Below, piece by piece: positions 8,001 to 20,075 of a stretch of DNA of 64,000 bases; the first letter of the stretch is position 1; the number at the start of each line of letters is the position of its first letter. The notes under the pieces are model-generated. The model did not search any database. It was not told where the DNA came from and was given only the letters and a program-made list of their open reading frames with translations. Position numbers and translations under genes: made by a program. Location of the stretch: positions 275,348-339,347 of the forward strand of contig JAJDEN010000015.1 of NCBI GenBank assembly GCA_029259775.1. The letters are read 5' to 3'. The DNA comes from Planctomycetota bacterium. GTDB taxonomy: Bacteria; Planctomycetota; PLA2; JAEUHO01.

Positions 8001-11000
8001 AGCGAGCGCTCGAGGCCCGCGACGTCGTCCCGCGCCGTGAGCAGGCGGTAGGTGTGGTAGCGCCAGTCGAGCAGCGTCTCGGTTTCGGGGTCCTCGTCGA
8101 GCGCCGCCTTGTCGGCGGCTGCGCCCCGGGCGAAGACGGAGAGCACCTCGTCGACCCGCTCGGCGGGAGCCGTTCGGCGCGTGGCCGCGTAGGCCAGCGT
8201 CGCGGCGAGGCGCTCGCGGTAGAGGCGGTCGAGCGGCAGCGCTTCGCGCTGGGTGCTTTCGCCAAGGCGGCGGGCCGCTTCCTCGACCGCTGCCGTCAGT
8301 TCGGTGCCGTGCTCGACGGTGTAGGCGAGACGCTCGACGGCGAACCAGCGCTTGGTGACATCGATCGCCGAGGCCTCCGCCGCGCGCAGACGGGTGACCA
8401 TCGTGCCGCGCACGGTCTGGCGTACGTCCTTGCGCAGCTGGGCGCGCGCGGCGCGCGTGAGCTTGGCACGCTCGGCCGGTGTGCCGAGGCCCGCCTCGAA
8501 GCGCCAGCGATAGACGCGCTCGGCCAACTGCCGGATGCTGCGCGCCATCTCGGCCTCACGCTGCTCCGCGGTGTCGGTCTTCAGGAGGCGCAGACGGAGC
8601 AGGCCGAAGCACTCGTCCTCGCGCTCCGCTGTGGCGTGCTCGTTGCGGTCGGGTGTGCTCAGCAGGCGCGTGAAGAGGTCCCGCGCGCGCGTGGGCCGGT
8701 CGTCGGCCTTCAGCTTGATGGCATGCGTGAGCCGCATCCTGGCGAAGACGATGGCGTCTTCGCGGAGGCCGCGGGCGTCCAGCAGCCGAAGGACGTGGGC
8801 GCCGATCGCCGTGTGCGTCGCCTCGTCCTCGGCGGAGGTCCAGCGTGCCTTGAGCCGCGCGAGGACCGACGTCCAGAGTTCGTCCGTGGCGGCGCCGCGC
8901 TGCCAGCCGAGCCAGCCGATGTAGCGCGCGAGGCGCTCCAGCGTCATCGTCTCGACGGCGCCCTCGGCGGCGAGGTGGCCGTACATGGCCTGGGTGACCT
9001 CGCGGTAGGCATCGATCCGACGGAAGCGCCAGTTGGCGTAGATCGTGTGAGCGCTGCCGTTCGCGACGTCACGATCCAGCATGATCAGGTGCAGGCAGAG
9101 CGCCTTGAGGCCGGGCACCCAGCGCGGCTCGAGCTGCTGGAGGTTGAAGTTCCAGCCGGAGCCAAGCGACAGGGTTACGGCGGCGGCCTGACGCGCCCAG
9201 GCAGACGGCGCGTCGTCCGGACCGAGGCGCAAGGCCAGGGCCTCGTGAACCGCCGCGTCACCACCCTCCGCGTCGCCCAGGAAGTAGAAGCTGGAGTACC
9301 AGCGCTGCCAGGCGAAGGACTGCTCGGGCGCGCGCTGGAGCCAGCGCTCCAGGGTGGCGTGCAGACGCTTCAACTCGCGGCGCTCCCAGAGGCGATCGGT
9401 GAGGCGCTGGTAGATCGAGTTGCGCTCCGTGGCCAGCCACGGCTCAGCATCCGAGAGCAGCTTCTCGAGGTAGGTGAGCGCCGCGTCGAAGCGACCCGTC
9501 TGCCAGAGGTCGTTCTCGTAGGCCAGCTGCACGCGCGGCAGGTACGGCCAGCGCGTGGCGAGATCCGCGCGCAGGGCGCGGGCTTCCTTGCTCTTGCCGA
9601 CCGAGTCCAGGTTCTCGATGCGATGCAAGTCGAGCAGCAACCCGCGGAACGTGGCCAAGGGGCCGCCGGCGTTGACCCACGGCGAGGCGACCTTCTCGAG
9701 CAACGCCATGCGCTCGGACGCGCCGAGGATCTGCGTGCCGCGTGTGTAGAGCCACTGGGCCAGGAACGAGCCTGCGGCGCCCTCCGTGGACGCGACGCTG
9801 GGCGTCAGGCCGTGGAGCCACACCTTGTAGGCCTCGCCCTGACGGGCGCGACCCGCAAACTCCGTGCGGATCCAGCGGGTGCCTGGCTTGCCGGCCGCCA
9901 GGCCCTCGGCCGCGGTCCAGGCGTCGAGGCTCAGGTCCCAGCGCTGCTGGTGCCCCAGGCTCAGCGCGAGCACGAGGTGGTCGAAGAACGCGGCGCGCTT
10001 CTCGTGCCGTGCCTGCTTGGCCTCGGGGACCTTGGGCAGGGCACCGTGGACCGTGAGGACGTCGCCCATGCGCGTCTGCGCGACATAGGCAAGCCGCTTG
10101 AGGCGGCCTGCAGGCAGGACGTCGACCGTCACCTCGCGACGCGCGATGCGATGACCCAAGCGATTGAAGCGATCGATCGTCCGCGCCCACCAGCGGCCGC
10201 CGGCCTGCACGAAGGAGGAGCGCTCGACACGCCCCTCGGGCTTGCCGTGCGCGTCCACCCACGTCACCTTCGTGATGACGCGCTTGGCGGAGTCGATGAG
10301 CAGGTGGATGGCTGTCCGGTCCGGGGCCGGACGCGTCAGATGGACGACGGCCTGATCGCCCTTCTTCGAGGCGATGGCCGCACGCCAGCCGGCGCGGCGC
10401 CAGAGCTTGATCACGTCGCGCGCGCGCATGTCCCAGAGCGGGAGCCACCAGGCATTGCTATCCGTAGCTTCTGCCTTGCGCGATCGCGCGAGGCGGCGGG
10501 CGCCCGCGAGGGCACCGCGAATGCCGTCGTGGACCCACTGGGCGCGGGGCTCGCCGAAGTTCGCGTCCGACGCTCGCACGCGCCACCCGGCCCGGCCAAT
10601 CCAGGCTTCGAGGCGCGTGCTGGATGTCTCCATGCCGCGTGTTGCATGCAGATCGCTGCTGGCGATCACGAAGTGCAGCGCGCCCTTCAGGCCGCGCACG
10701 TCGTCCCGGCGGGGGAGGGAGCGAAGCAAGCTGAGGACCTCGTCGTTCCAGGGCGTCCCGGCGTCGCCTTCGTCCTCGCTGGGGGCCTTGGGGATCCACG
10801 GGAAGCCCAGGGACTGCAACGTGAAGTCCATGGTGGGCCGGGGGCGCCGGGTCCGCTTGCCGAGGGAGTAGAGCCTTGCGCCGCCACCACCTCCGCCAGC
10901 GAAGAAGCCGTCGGCCGGACGTGAGGCACGGCCACGGCCCGAGGATTCCATCTCGAGCAGCTCCTCCATGTCGTCGACGTCCATGTCTTCGAGCGAGCTC

Positions 11001-13789
11001 TCGGCGTTGTCCGGCTGCTCGAACTTCTTGTCCTTGCTGGCGCGCCGCATGCTCTTCCTGGGTGCCGGCGCCTTCGCGGCCGGCGGGCTGCCCATCGGCG
11101 CCGAGCCACCCTTGGCGCGCCCACCGCTGCGGGCGCGCCCGGCGAGGCTGCGCATCTCTTCCATGGGAGCCGCGGCTGAAGCGGCCGGGGCTAGGCCCGA
11201 CGAGTCGCCGCCGTCGAAGGCGGCATCGGACGGTCCCCATGCGTCGTCGCCTTCGGTGTCGAAGTCACTCGTGTAGCGGCTGTCCCGCAGCTTCCCCTCG
11301 AGCGCGAGACCACGCTCCCCGCCGCTGACGCCGGCGATCGTCCGCATGCTGGCCTTCTTGATGGGCACGCCCTCGCTGTACATGAACTGCAGGGCGTCGC
11401 GCCCTTGGACCTCGAGAAGAGGGCCGGTGGGCTCGCTCACCTGGATGGGCAGGTCACGGCCCAGGCGTGCGATCTCGAGCAGCATGGTGCGGCGCATGCC
11501 CGTGCGCCAGCGTCCCGCGGCTCGCATGAGGTCGCGCTTCTTCTCGAGCGCGGCCTGGTCCTTGGCGTCGGCGAAGAAGCGCTCGCCGTCGCGCATGCGC
11601 ACGCGCCGCGCGACGCCGTAGCGCTCGCGATCGGCGTCGTCCTCGAGTACGAGGAAGGAGGTGTGCGGCGTCATGATGCCGAAGCGCTCGCTGAACGCCA
11701 CGATCTCTTCCTTGATGCGCGGGGAGCCGCCCTCGGCCAGCAGCGCGTCGATGTGGCGACGGCCCCAGAGCCTCGGGAGGAAGCTGTTGCCCTCGTCGGC
11801 CGCGCCGACGGTGAGCGCGGCGGTGTAGCTGACGGGCTTGCCTTGGAGCATGCCGGTCACGATGACCTTGCCCTGCTGGGCCTCCTCGGTGGGCAGGAAG
11901 CGACCCAGCACCACCTGCTGGGAACCGAGCGGCAGGTTCGGCAGCTCGGCCGGGTAGACGCGAGCGGTGCGCAGGCCCTCGATGCGGACCTTGAGGTCGC
12001 GGATGGCGGGACGCGCCGCCTCGCTGAGCAACGCCGCCGCGTCACGCGCGGGCGCGCTGCCGATGGTGCGCACGGAGCCGCCGCCGATCGTGCTCATGGC
12101 TTGGAGGACGGCGCTCTCGTAGCTGGAGGACGCGCCGACGGCATGAACGGTCACGCCGGCACCGGCGGCCATCGCACGCAGGCGCTCGGCCTGGGCGACC
12201 GGATCCGCGTCGCCGGTCGTGGGGACGCCGTCGCCGACGTAGACGACCAAGGCGCCCTTGGGTGCGCCTTCCATGACCGTGCGCATCGCGAGGTCGAGAT
12301 CGGTCCAGCCGAGCGACCTGCGCGCGGCCAGCGCTTCGAGCGCGGTGCCGGGGGCCTCCGGGGAGGTCGGCTCCGCGGTCAGCCAATCGGCCGTGGCGTC
12401 CACCGCGAGCAGGCGGAAACGGTCCTTCGGGCCGAGCAGGTCCAGCAGGGAGGCGATGAAGTCTGCCTGGTTCGTGCGCGCGGCTTCGTCCATCGAGGCC
12501 GACGTGTCGGCAACGAGTACGAGGTGGAGGGGATCGCTCTCCGGGACGAGGTCGCGCTTCCATGCGCCGGCGGCGCCGTCCGGTGGCGCCAGCATGATCA
12601 TGAAGTAGCCATCGTCACCGCGCCGGTGGGGGATGGCCGTCACGTCTTGAGAACGGTCGACCTTCACGGCGAGTTCGAAGTCGTCCTTGGGGCTGTACTC
12701 CGAGGCACGGAACTCGGCCGTCGCTTCGGTGCCGGTGTTGTGCAGGACGATCTCGTGCGTGGCCGAGCCGACCTCTTGCATGGGCTGCGTGGAGACGATG
12801 CTCACCTGGATCGCCAGCTCACGCAGCGGCTTGCTGCGCAGGAGTTCGCTGCGGAGCGCGTAGCGGTAGCGGTAGGTATCGCCTTCGAGAGGCAAGACCT
12901 GGGTGTAGCGGATGCGGATGCGCTTCTCGGAGTGCGCCTCGATCGGGAAGACGCGCGCCTTGAAGATGTTGCCGCCTTCCCACTCGAGCAGGCCGGGGTC
13001 TTTCTTGCGGCGGAGGATGTCCTCGTAGATCTGGCGTGCGCGCTGGCGTTCCACGATGTCGGCTTCGACGAGCTCGCCGCCGATCCACATGCCGAAGCCA
13101 CTGATGGACGCGTCAGCGGGCAGCGGGAAGTAGAAGACGCCTTCCATGCGATGCTTCGTCGAGTTGATGAAGCTCTGCTCGACGGTCGTGCGCGCGATCT
13201 GGTCGCGGATCTCGACGTTCACCTTGTGGTAGCCGACGGCAAGCGGGACATCGCGGCCGTCGACCTTGGCGAGCAGGGAGCCCATCCACTCGTCCGACGC
13301 ACTGGCGCGGTAGCTCTCGACCCAGCGCGGAGCCTTCTCCAGCATCTGGGTCGTCTTGCCCTCGCCTCGGAGCCAGGCCTCGCCCTGCACCTTGTGGATG
13401 GGGGAGCCGGGGCCCTGGACGGCGGCGATGCGGCCCTCGTTGGCCTTCACCGCGAGCTCACCGCGCAGGAGCCGCTGGTGGGCCTTGCCGACCTGGACCT
13501 CGGTGCCGGGGCCGATGAGGAAGGTGCCCGTGGTCGTGCGCCACTCCAGGGCGTGGGCGCCCCGTGCGCTCGTGCGGACGAGGTCGCCCGGGTAGAGCAC
13601 GGACTTCGTGCCCAACGGTGTCCACCGCTCGCGCCCCGCGGGCCGGACGAGGGCCGTGCCCTGGGCCTCGAGCACCACGCCGGCGCGGCCGTCCTCGGCC
13701 AGCTTGCCCGCCTCGCTGGGCGGCTGGGGCAGCAGCAGGAAGGCTGCGAGGAGGGCGAGGGGGAGGGGCCAGAGGCGGAATCGGGGCAT
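5036..13789 (-). CDS. Giant secreted FecR-like/VIT/VWA/TPR-repeat protein (2,917 aa)
   Basis: A single uninterrupted frame. Residues 1-27 are a signal peptide (MPRFRLWPLPLALLAAFLLL). Residues about 35-145 resemble a FecR domain (VLEAQGTALVRP, then LYPGDLVRTS). Residues about 180-345 form a VIT domain (YHKVNVEIRDQIARTTVEQSF; FYFPLPADASI). A VWA domain at about 420-580 has an intact MIDAS: DTSAS at 428-432, Thr496, Asp520. A low-complexity charged and glycine-rich linker follows. The remaining roughly 1,900 residues are mostly helical and TPR-like. VIT-VWA proteins are envelope proteins that bind ligands through metal. The FecR-like start suggests envelope sensing, but no sigma factor is adjacent. 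The ATG at 13787-13789 was chosen because it starts the signal peptide. ClpS follows downstream. Confidence 0.85.
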   Translation of the reverse strand: MPRFRLWPLPLALLAAFLLLPQPPSEAGKLAEDGRAGVVLEAQGTALVRPAGRERWTPLGTKSVLYPGDLVRTSARGAHALEWRTTTGTFLIGPGTEVQVGKAHQRLLRGELAVKANEGRIAAVQGPGSPIHKVQGEAWLRGEGKTTQMLEKAPRWVESYRASASDEWMGSLLAKVDGRDVPLAVGYHKVNVEIRDQIARTTVEQSFINSTKHRMEGVFYFPLPADASISGFGMWIGGELVEADIVERQRARQIYEDILRRKKDPGLLEWEGGNIFKARVFPIEAHSEKRIRIRYTQVLPLEGDTYRYRYALRSELLRSKPLRELAIQVSIVSTQPMQEVGSATHEIVLHNTGTEATAEFRASEYSPKDDFELAVKVDRSQDVTAIPHRRGDDGYFMIMLAPPDGAAGAWKRDLVPESDPLHLVLVADTSASMDEAARTNQADFIASLLDLLGPKDRFRLLAVDATADWLTAEPTSPEAPGTALEALAARRSLGWTDLDLAMRTVMEGAPKGALVVYVGDGVPTTGDADPVAQAERLRAMAAGAGVTVHAVGASSSYESAVLQAMSTIGGGSVRTIGSAPARDAAALLSEAARPAIRDLKVRIEGLRTARVYPAELPNLPLGSQQVVLGRFLPTEEAQQGKVIVTGMLQGKPVSYTAALTVGAADEGNSFLPRLWGRRHIDALLAEGGSPRIKEEIVAFSERFGIMTPHTSFLVLEDDADRERYGVARRVRMRDGERFFADAKDQAALEKKRDLMRAAGRWRTGMRRTMLLEIARLGRDLPIQVSEPTGPLLEVQGRDALQFMYSEGVPIKKASMRTIAGVSGGERGLALEGKLRDSRYTSDFDTEGDDAWGPSDAAFDGGDSSGLAPAASAAAPMEEMRSLAGRARSGGRAKGGSAPMGSPPAAKAPAPRKSMRRASKDKKFEQPDNAESSLEDMDVDDMEELLEMESSGRGRASRPADGFFAGGGGGGARLYSLGKRTRRPRPTMDFTLQSLGFPWIPKAPSEDEGDAGTPWNDEVLSLLRSLPRRDDVRGLKGALHFVIASSDLHATRGMETSSTRLEAWIGRAGWRVRASDANFGEPRAQWVHDGIRGALAGARRLARSRKAEATDSNAWWLPLWDMRARDVIKLWRRAGWRAAIASKKGDQAVVHLTRPAPDRTAIHLLIDSAKRVITKVTWVDAHGKPEGRVERSSFVQAGGRWWARTIDRFNRLGHRIARREVTVDVLPAGRLKRLAYVAQTRMGDVLTVHGALPKVPEAKQARHEKRAAFFDHLVLALSLGHQQRWDLSLDAWTAAEGLAAGKPGTRWIRTEFAGRARQGEAYKVWLHGLTPSVASTEGAAGSFLAQWLYTRGTQILGASERMALLEKVASPWVNAGGPLATFRGLLLDLHRIENLDSVGKSKEARALRADLATRWPYLPRVQLAYENDLWQTGRFDAALTYLEKLLSDAEPWLATERNSIYQRLTDRLWERRELKRLHATLERWLQRAPEQSFAWQRWYSSFYFLGDAEGGDAAVHEALALRLGPDDAPSAWARQAAAVTLSLGSGWNFNLQQLEPRWVPGLKALCLHLIMLDRDVANGSAHTIYANWRFRRIDAYREVTQAMYGHLAAEGAVETMTLERLARYIGWLGWQRGAATDELWTSVLARLKARWTSAEDEATHTAIGAHVLRLLDARGLREDAIVFARMRLTHAIKLKADDRPTRARDLFTRLLSTPDRNEHATAEREDECFGLLRLRLLKTDTAEQREAEMARSIRQLAERVYRWRFEAGLGTPAERAKLTRAARAQLRKDVRQTVRGTMVTRLRAAEASAIDVTKRWFAVERLAYTVEHGTELTAAVEEAARRLGESTQREALPLDRLYRERLAATLAYAATRRTAPAERVDEVLSVFARGAAADKAALDEDPETETLLDWRYHTYRLLTARDDVAGLERSLDAWIVPAKVESRWRIARGYLFAETGRLADATGQFEEVQKLDELQAGDYAILADWYLVLNQDERRSKALDARYDHMHEYQLSNLLYQQTSRMQSRRGGVPGDFDPESLRVMNALFRKSRHPGNHWWRQRNLYKATKEFRVLASVSEALTGHTKEGIYGYLGHITQLMSDVHEEATLDELRKHLLGMIDTARRPLDRRALRLAMALVEGRASQVPEADKAHGERALAGLRRAFQEDWQDGERLLMAGFLRSLGKVQDAAVGREQMRQLVELRKAVPSGSREQLYISDALAQTHWAYGDPERALAVLGDALAARRQANDGQVPMDDVRVFDRYVGWLSSRGRHAAAERYILDEMERWELPMRRRGLRRVLYHQYVEALRTGGSVSLGRGTALFRGAARLMEQSMSAEPAYASELLGTYGELHRRAQERKTPAAAGRLFEAFGRERLPAIVARVPIDGTNLFTTVAGMIRRLQGPKNGIAFLLDRHDVEPRWLDRIGYDVWNRSIYNLARWRHEAGSIGALEPRLEKLVVQQLESNLIAGGSQGSYFWNMGSKWGWQAKTDVFAATASRVAELHERSLAINVRCANHQYHSLRRRLSAIGILESAHARGILDLSTRWTLAYWLTQARLFTKALPLAEGLVKEQAQNLGYRLKLAEVFYGLKRADDVRTTLEGTEARWKADKRWGEGVAARLGETAASYGMPARAETWMEEAIRLRQEATGYQGGRDSTLSRYYRALAKARTRLGKTVEAVQAASTSILSANVRNRREFSEAIAALDDALAAAKELDAYVETYEAEVAKTGLDAPVLRKALAKAYTRRKNTTAAVRQLLAARELQPEDGEIHRLLVAAYDQLGDAPAAIDALFGSIRLAPHALEAYSALAGRYRAAGQSDNAERALTTLAETTPHQAAGHRALAAARETQKRWQEAVVQWRQVIRTERLDPTGWLSLARALLRAGDADEARTTLEHVIKTTWEDRFDGVQKQASELLRGLKQ

Positions 13790-13894
13790 GAGGGGGTCTC
13801 CGGGGCCCGGGCGGACCGGTGCTGTAGGCGATTGGACCACAAGGAGGACCGTAGGTTCCCGACGACCCCGCGCTGATTTCCGGCCCATGCCCAC

Positions 13895-13900
13895 TAGACT
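13895..13900 (+). promoter_or_regulatory. -10-like TAGACT upstream of acnA
   Basis: TAGACT lies 26 bases before the acnA ATG. It leaves room for a short leader that contains the GGAGG ribosome binding site at 13917-13921. No clear -35 element is seen. Confidence 0.4.
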
Positions 13901-13926
13901 CGCCTCCCCGTTGCGTGGAGGTCTGC

Positions 13927-16635
<2,709 letters not shown>

Positions 16636-16675
16636 AGGCATCTGTCTAGAGGCACGCTGGGCCCAGAAGCGCGGC

Positions 16676-17959
16676 CTACGGCTTCGGCTTGTTGGGCAGC
16701 CAGGGCGTCGGGATGCCGATGCCCCAGGCGCGTCCGTCCAGCCGCGCCGCGGTCGTGCGGATGACGCTATCGGTGCTCGAGCTGCCGTCGGCGCCCTCGT
16801 TGACCTGGACCGCTTCGGGACCGACGCCGAACAGCGGCGCCAACAAGCCGGCGTCGCTCGAGTCCTTGACGTCGTAGACGACCGCATCGATCAGGCGCAG
16901 GTCTGTGATGGGGGTGTCGTTCGGGAACGCCGCGCTGGAGCCCTGGTAGAGCGCGACCGCGTCGGCGCCGTTCTGAAGGGAGCTGGCGCCCCACGAGTTG
17001 CCGAGCTTGGGCGCGGGTACGAGCGTCGCATTGCCCACGATGAACAATCCGTCGGGGTTCGTGTGGTCGTTGTCTGTCGTGCCGAGGTCGTAGGCGGCGT
17101 AGGACTGGTCGTCGCTCCCGTTGAAGAGGACGAGCACGTAGCCCTCGAGCTGCAGACCGGGCACGCCCGTCGAGATCTCGACGAACTCGCCGGTGTCGCT
17201 CCCCGCTTGATCGCAGTCGAACTCGTTGAGCAGCATGTGGATGACGCGCACGGGCAGGGGGGCGAAGGTGCGCCCGTCCGAGACCACGAGCAGGTCCTGC
17301 ATGTCCGTTGGCACGGCGTCGGGGATCAAGGTGACGTCGAACTGATCCGGCTGGACCCCGGCGACGCCGAGTTGCGTGCCCGCCATGGCCGCCGACACGT
17401 TCGCGAAGCCGCCCGTGAGACCCATCTGCATCAGACGCGGCGCCGCGCCATGCGCGAGGATGGGCGGGTGGATCGCCAGCGCGATGACCTCGACCTGGAT
17501 GGGGACGCTCGTTCCCTGCGGCGTGGTGACCGTGAGCGGCTGGGCCCCGACGGGCGTGCCGCCGGCCAACCGATCGACCCGGACGGACGTGTCGCTGAGG
17601 ACCGTGATGGCGCTCTGGTCCACGCCTCCGATCGAGACCGCCGATGCGCCGGTGAGGTCGGCGCCCTGGATCTCGAAGTGACTGCGGATCGGGAGGACGT
17701 CCGCGTCCACCGAGGTGACCGAGGGCAGCGCGGGACGGCCTACGTCGCCATCTCCCCTGTTGGCATAAGGGCCACTGCTGCCGCAGGCTCCGAGCCCGAG
17801 GGGCAATGTCATGAGGGCCACGATCACACGGGCCACGATCACACGGGCCACGATCCCACGGGACACGATCCCACGGGACACGATCACACGGGACACGATC
17901 ACGCGGGCGACGAAGGATGCCAGGCCCTGCCGCCGGACCGTACTTGCTGCTGTGTTCAT
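16676..17959 (-). CDS. Lipoprotein with IPT/TIG-like and lamin-tail domains and a pentapeptide array in its leader
   Basis: 427 residues from the ATG at 17957-17959. The first 54 residues contain six consecutive pentapeptides of the type ARVIV/SRVIV/SRGIV, then LMTLPLGLGAC, a lipobox. After it comes a strand-rich IPT/TIG-like segment (about 75-150) and, from about 245, a lamin-tail domain (LNEFDCDQAGSDTGEFVEI, then LVLFNGSDDQSY). Such proteins are usually surface or periplasmic. Arg every fifth residue is unusual for a signal sequence, so either the leader is atypical or the start is misplaced; the frame is open further upstream, over the S9 peptidase gene. The array is a 15-bp DNA repeat. 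Confidence 0.65.
   Translation of the reverse strand: MNTAASTVRRQGLASFVARVIVSRVIVSRGIVSRGIVARVIVARVIVALMTLPLGLGACGSSGPYANRGDGDVGRPALPSVTSVDADVLPIRSHFEIQGADLTGASAVSIGGVDQSAITVLSDTSVRVDRLAGGTPVGAQPLTVTTPQGTSVPIQVEVIALAIHPPILAHGAAPRLMQMGLTGGFANVSAAMAGTQLGVAGVQPDQFDVTLIPDAVPTDMQDLLVVSDGRTFAPLPVRVIHMLLNEFDCDQAGSDTGEFVEISTGVPGLQLEGYVLVLFNGSDDQSYAAYDLGTTDNDHTNPDGLFIVGNATLVPAPKLGNSWGASSLQNGADAVALYQGSSAAFPNDTPITDLRLIDAVVYDVKDSSDAGLLAPLFGVGPEAVQVNEGADGSSSTDSVIRTTAARLDGRAWGIGIPTPWLPNKPKP
17815..17904. repeat. Six tandem copies of a 15-bp repeat
   Basis: Six units of GGGCCACGATCACAC type, in phase from 17815 to 17904, differ at one to three positions (CCA/ACA and CAC/CCC/CGC variants). The unit length is a multiple of three, so copy-number change keeps the minus-strand reading frame of the lipoprotein leader open. 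Confidence 0.9.
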
Positions 17960-18047
17960 GCCTTCTATCGGGCCTGGGGCTATGGCGGTCACATGCGAGG
18001 CGCCCGTCGGCTCCCGCGTATGCTTGCGCCCCTCGAGGAGATGCCTG

Positions 18048-20075
18048 ATGCGTCGTCGACCTACCCTGCTGCTGTTCGCCCTGGTGCTGCTGCTCTCGTT
18101 CGCGAGCCCGCCGGCCCTAGCCAAGGAGCCGGAGCTCATCTCGCGCAGCGTGCTGCTGGGCAATCCGGACCGCGCCGGCGTGCAGTTGAGTCCCGACGGT
18201 TCGGTGCTGTCGTTCCTGGCCCCGCGCGACGGGGTCATGAACGTCTGGGTCGCACCCGTGGCGACGCCGTCCAAGGCCCGGGCTGTGACCGAAGACAAGG
18301 GGCGTGGCATCCGCCGCTACCGGTGGTGCCACGACAATCGGCATCTGCTCTATCTCCAGGACGAGGGCGGCAACGAGAACTGGCGTCTCTTCTCGCTCGA
18401 TCTGGTGACGGGCGGTGTGAAGGCCCTCTCACCGGAGAAGGGCGTGACGGCCCGCATCCAGCAACTGAGCCCGAAGCACCCGCGGGAGGCCTTGATCGCA
18501 TTGAACGATCGCGATCCGCGCTTCCACGACCTGCACCGCGTCGACGTGGCGACCGGCAAGCGCTCGCTGGTGCAGAAGAACGACGGTTTCCTGGGCTTCC
18601 AGACCGACGAGGACTTCCGCGTGCGCTTCGCTTCACGCCCAACACCCGCGGGCGGATCGGCTTCATTCATCAAGGCCGATGACGGCAGCTGGAAGCCGTT
18701 CGCGGAGACCGGCCCGGAGGATGTCATGTCCACCGGCCCGATGGGCTTCGACAAGACGGGCAACCTCATGTACCTGCGGGACTCGCGGGGCCGCGACACC
18801 TCGGCGCTACGCGTCCTGGACCTTCGTACGAAGGAATCGAGGGTCATCTTCGAGAGCGACAAGGCCGACATCGCGGGCATCAGCCTTCATCCGACGGAGA
18901 AGACGATCCAGGCTGTGAGCATCAACTACGACCGAGCGGAATGGACCATCTTCGATCCGGCCATGAAGGCCGATTTCGCCACGCTGGCCAAGGTCGACGA
19001 CGGCGATCCACGGCTCACGAGCCGCAGCCTTGACGATCGCCAGTGGCTGATCTCGTTCCTCCGCGATGACGGGCCCGTGCGCTACTACCACTTCGATCGC
19101 GACAGCGGGAAGGCGCGCTTCCTGTTCACGAACCGCACGTCGCTCGAGGGCCTGCCGCTGGTGCGCATGCAGCCGATTCATGTCAAGACACGCGACGGCC
19201 TCACCATGGTTTGCTACCTGAGCCTGCCGAAGGGCTTCGACGCGGAGTCCTCCGAGACCCGCAAGCCCCTGCCCATGGTGCTCCTGGTGCACGGCGGCCC
19301 GTGGGCGCGTGATCGGTGGGGCTACGACCCGCTGCATCAACTGCTCGCCAACCGTGGCTATGCGGCCCTGTCCGTGAACTTCCGCGGTTCGACGGGCTTC
19401 GGGAAGAAGTTCCTCAATGCCTCGAACCACGAGTGGGGCCGCAAGATGCACGACGACCTCCTCGACGCCGCGGCGTGGGCCGTGGAAGGCGGGTACGCCG
19501 ACACCGACAAGATTGCGATCATGGGCGGCTCGTACGGTGGGTACGCCACGCTGATCGGCTTGACGATGACGCCGGATCGCTTCGCGTGCGGCGTGGACAT
19601 CGTGGGGCCGTCGAACCTGAACACCCTGCTCTCGACCATCCCGCCGTACTGGGCCCCGATGCGCAAGATGTTCGCGACACGCGTTGGAGATCCCGACACG
19701 GAGGAGGGCCGCAAGCTGCTCGAGGAGCGCTCGCCCCTCACGCATGTGGCGAAGATCAAGAAGCCGCTGTTGATCGGCCAGGGCAAGAACGATCCGCGCG
19801 TGAAGGAAGCCGAGGCGGAGCAGATCGTGAAGGCGATGCAAGAGCGCGGCATCCCCGTCACCTACGCGCTCTACCCCGACGAGGGCCACGGCTTCCGGCG
19901 CCCGGCGAACAGGAAGTCGTTCTTCGCCATCGTCGAGGCGTTCCTCGCAGGCGTGCTCGGCGGGCGCGCTGAACCCATCGGTGACGATCTCAAGGGATCC
20001 TCGGTCCAGGTTCCGACGGGCCGCGAAGGTGTGGCTGGTCTCAAGGAGGCCCTCGAAGCGCGCACGGGCAAGTGA
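18048..20075 (+). CDS. S9 family prolyl-oligopeptidase-type serine peptidase, exported
   Basis: 675 residues. Residues 1-25 are a signal peptide ending PPALA. The N-terminal half is beta-propeller-like, with repeated 'SPDG..L.F' and 'W.V' phrases. The C-terminal half is an alpha/beta hydrolase with nucleophile Ser495 in GGSYGG, Asp582 in KNDPRV and His614 in GHGF. This fits the S9C acylaminoacyl/dipeptidyl peptidase type that acts on oligopeptides, here in the periplasm. The ATG at 18048 follows GAGGAG. The stop overlaps the GTG start of the next gene by four bases. Confidence 0.92.
   Translation: MRRRPTLLLFALVLLLSFASPPALAKEPELISRSVLLGNPDRAGVQLSPDGSVLSFLAPRDGVMNVWVAPVATPSKARAVTEDKGRGIRRYRWCHDNRHLLYLQDEGGNENWRLFSLDLVTGGVKALSPEKGVTARIQQLSPKHPREALIALNDRDPRFHDLHRVDVATGKRSLVQKNDGFLGFQTDEDFRVRFASRPTPAGGSASFIKADDGSWKPFAETGPEDVMSTGPMGFDKTGNLMYLRDSRGRDTSALRVLDLRTKESRVIFESDKADIAGISLHPTEKTIQAVSINYDRAEWTIFDPAMKADFATLAKVDDGDPRLTSRSLDDRQWLISFLRDDGPVRYYHFDRDSGKARFLFTNRTSLEGLPLVRMQPIHVKTRDGLTMVCYLSLPKGFDAESSETRKPLPMVLLVHGGPWARDRWGYDPLHQLLANRGYAALSVNFRGSTGFGKKFLNASNHEWGRKMHDDLLDAAAWAVEGGYADTDKIAIMGGSYGGYATLIGLTMTPDRFACGVDIVGPSNLNTLLSTIPPYWAPMRKMFATRVGDPDTEEGRKLLEERSPLTHVAKIKKPLLIGQGKNDPRVKEAEAEQIVKAMQERGIPVTYALYPDEGHGFRRPANRKSFFAIVEAFLAGVLGGRAEPIGDDLKGSSVQVPTGREGVAGLKEALEARTGK

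Noticed and set aside
6803..10924. A 1,373-codon open frame on the plus strand opposite the giant VWA-protein gene
   Set aside because: It is antisense to a well-supported gene. High GC removes stop codons from most frames, and its translation is Arg/Ala/Gly/His-rich without any domain. The minus-strand frame has VIT and VWA motifs.
11405..13876. An 823-codon plus-strand open frame over the VIT and VWA domains
   Set aside because: It is a shadow of the same minus-strand gene, with skewed composition and no recognisable motif.
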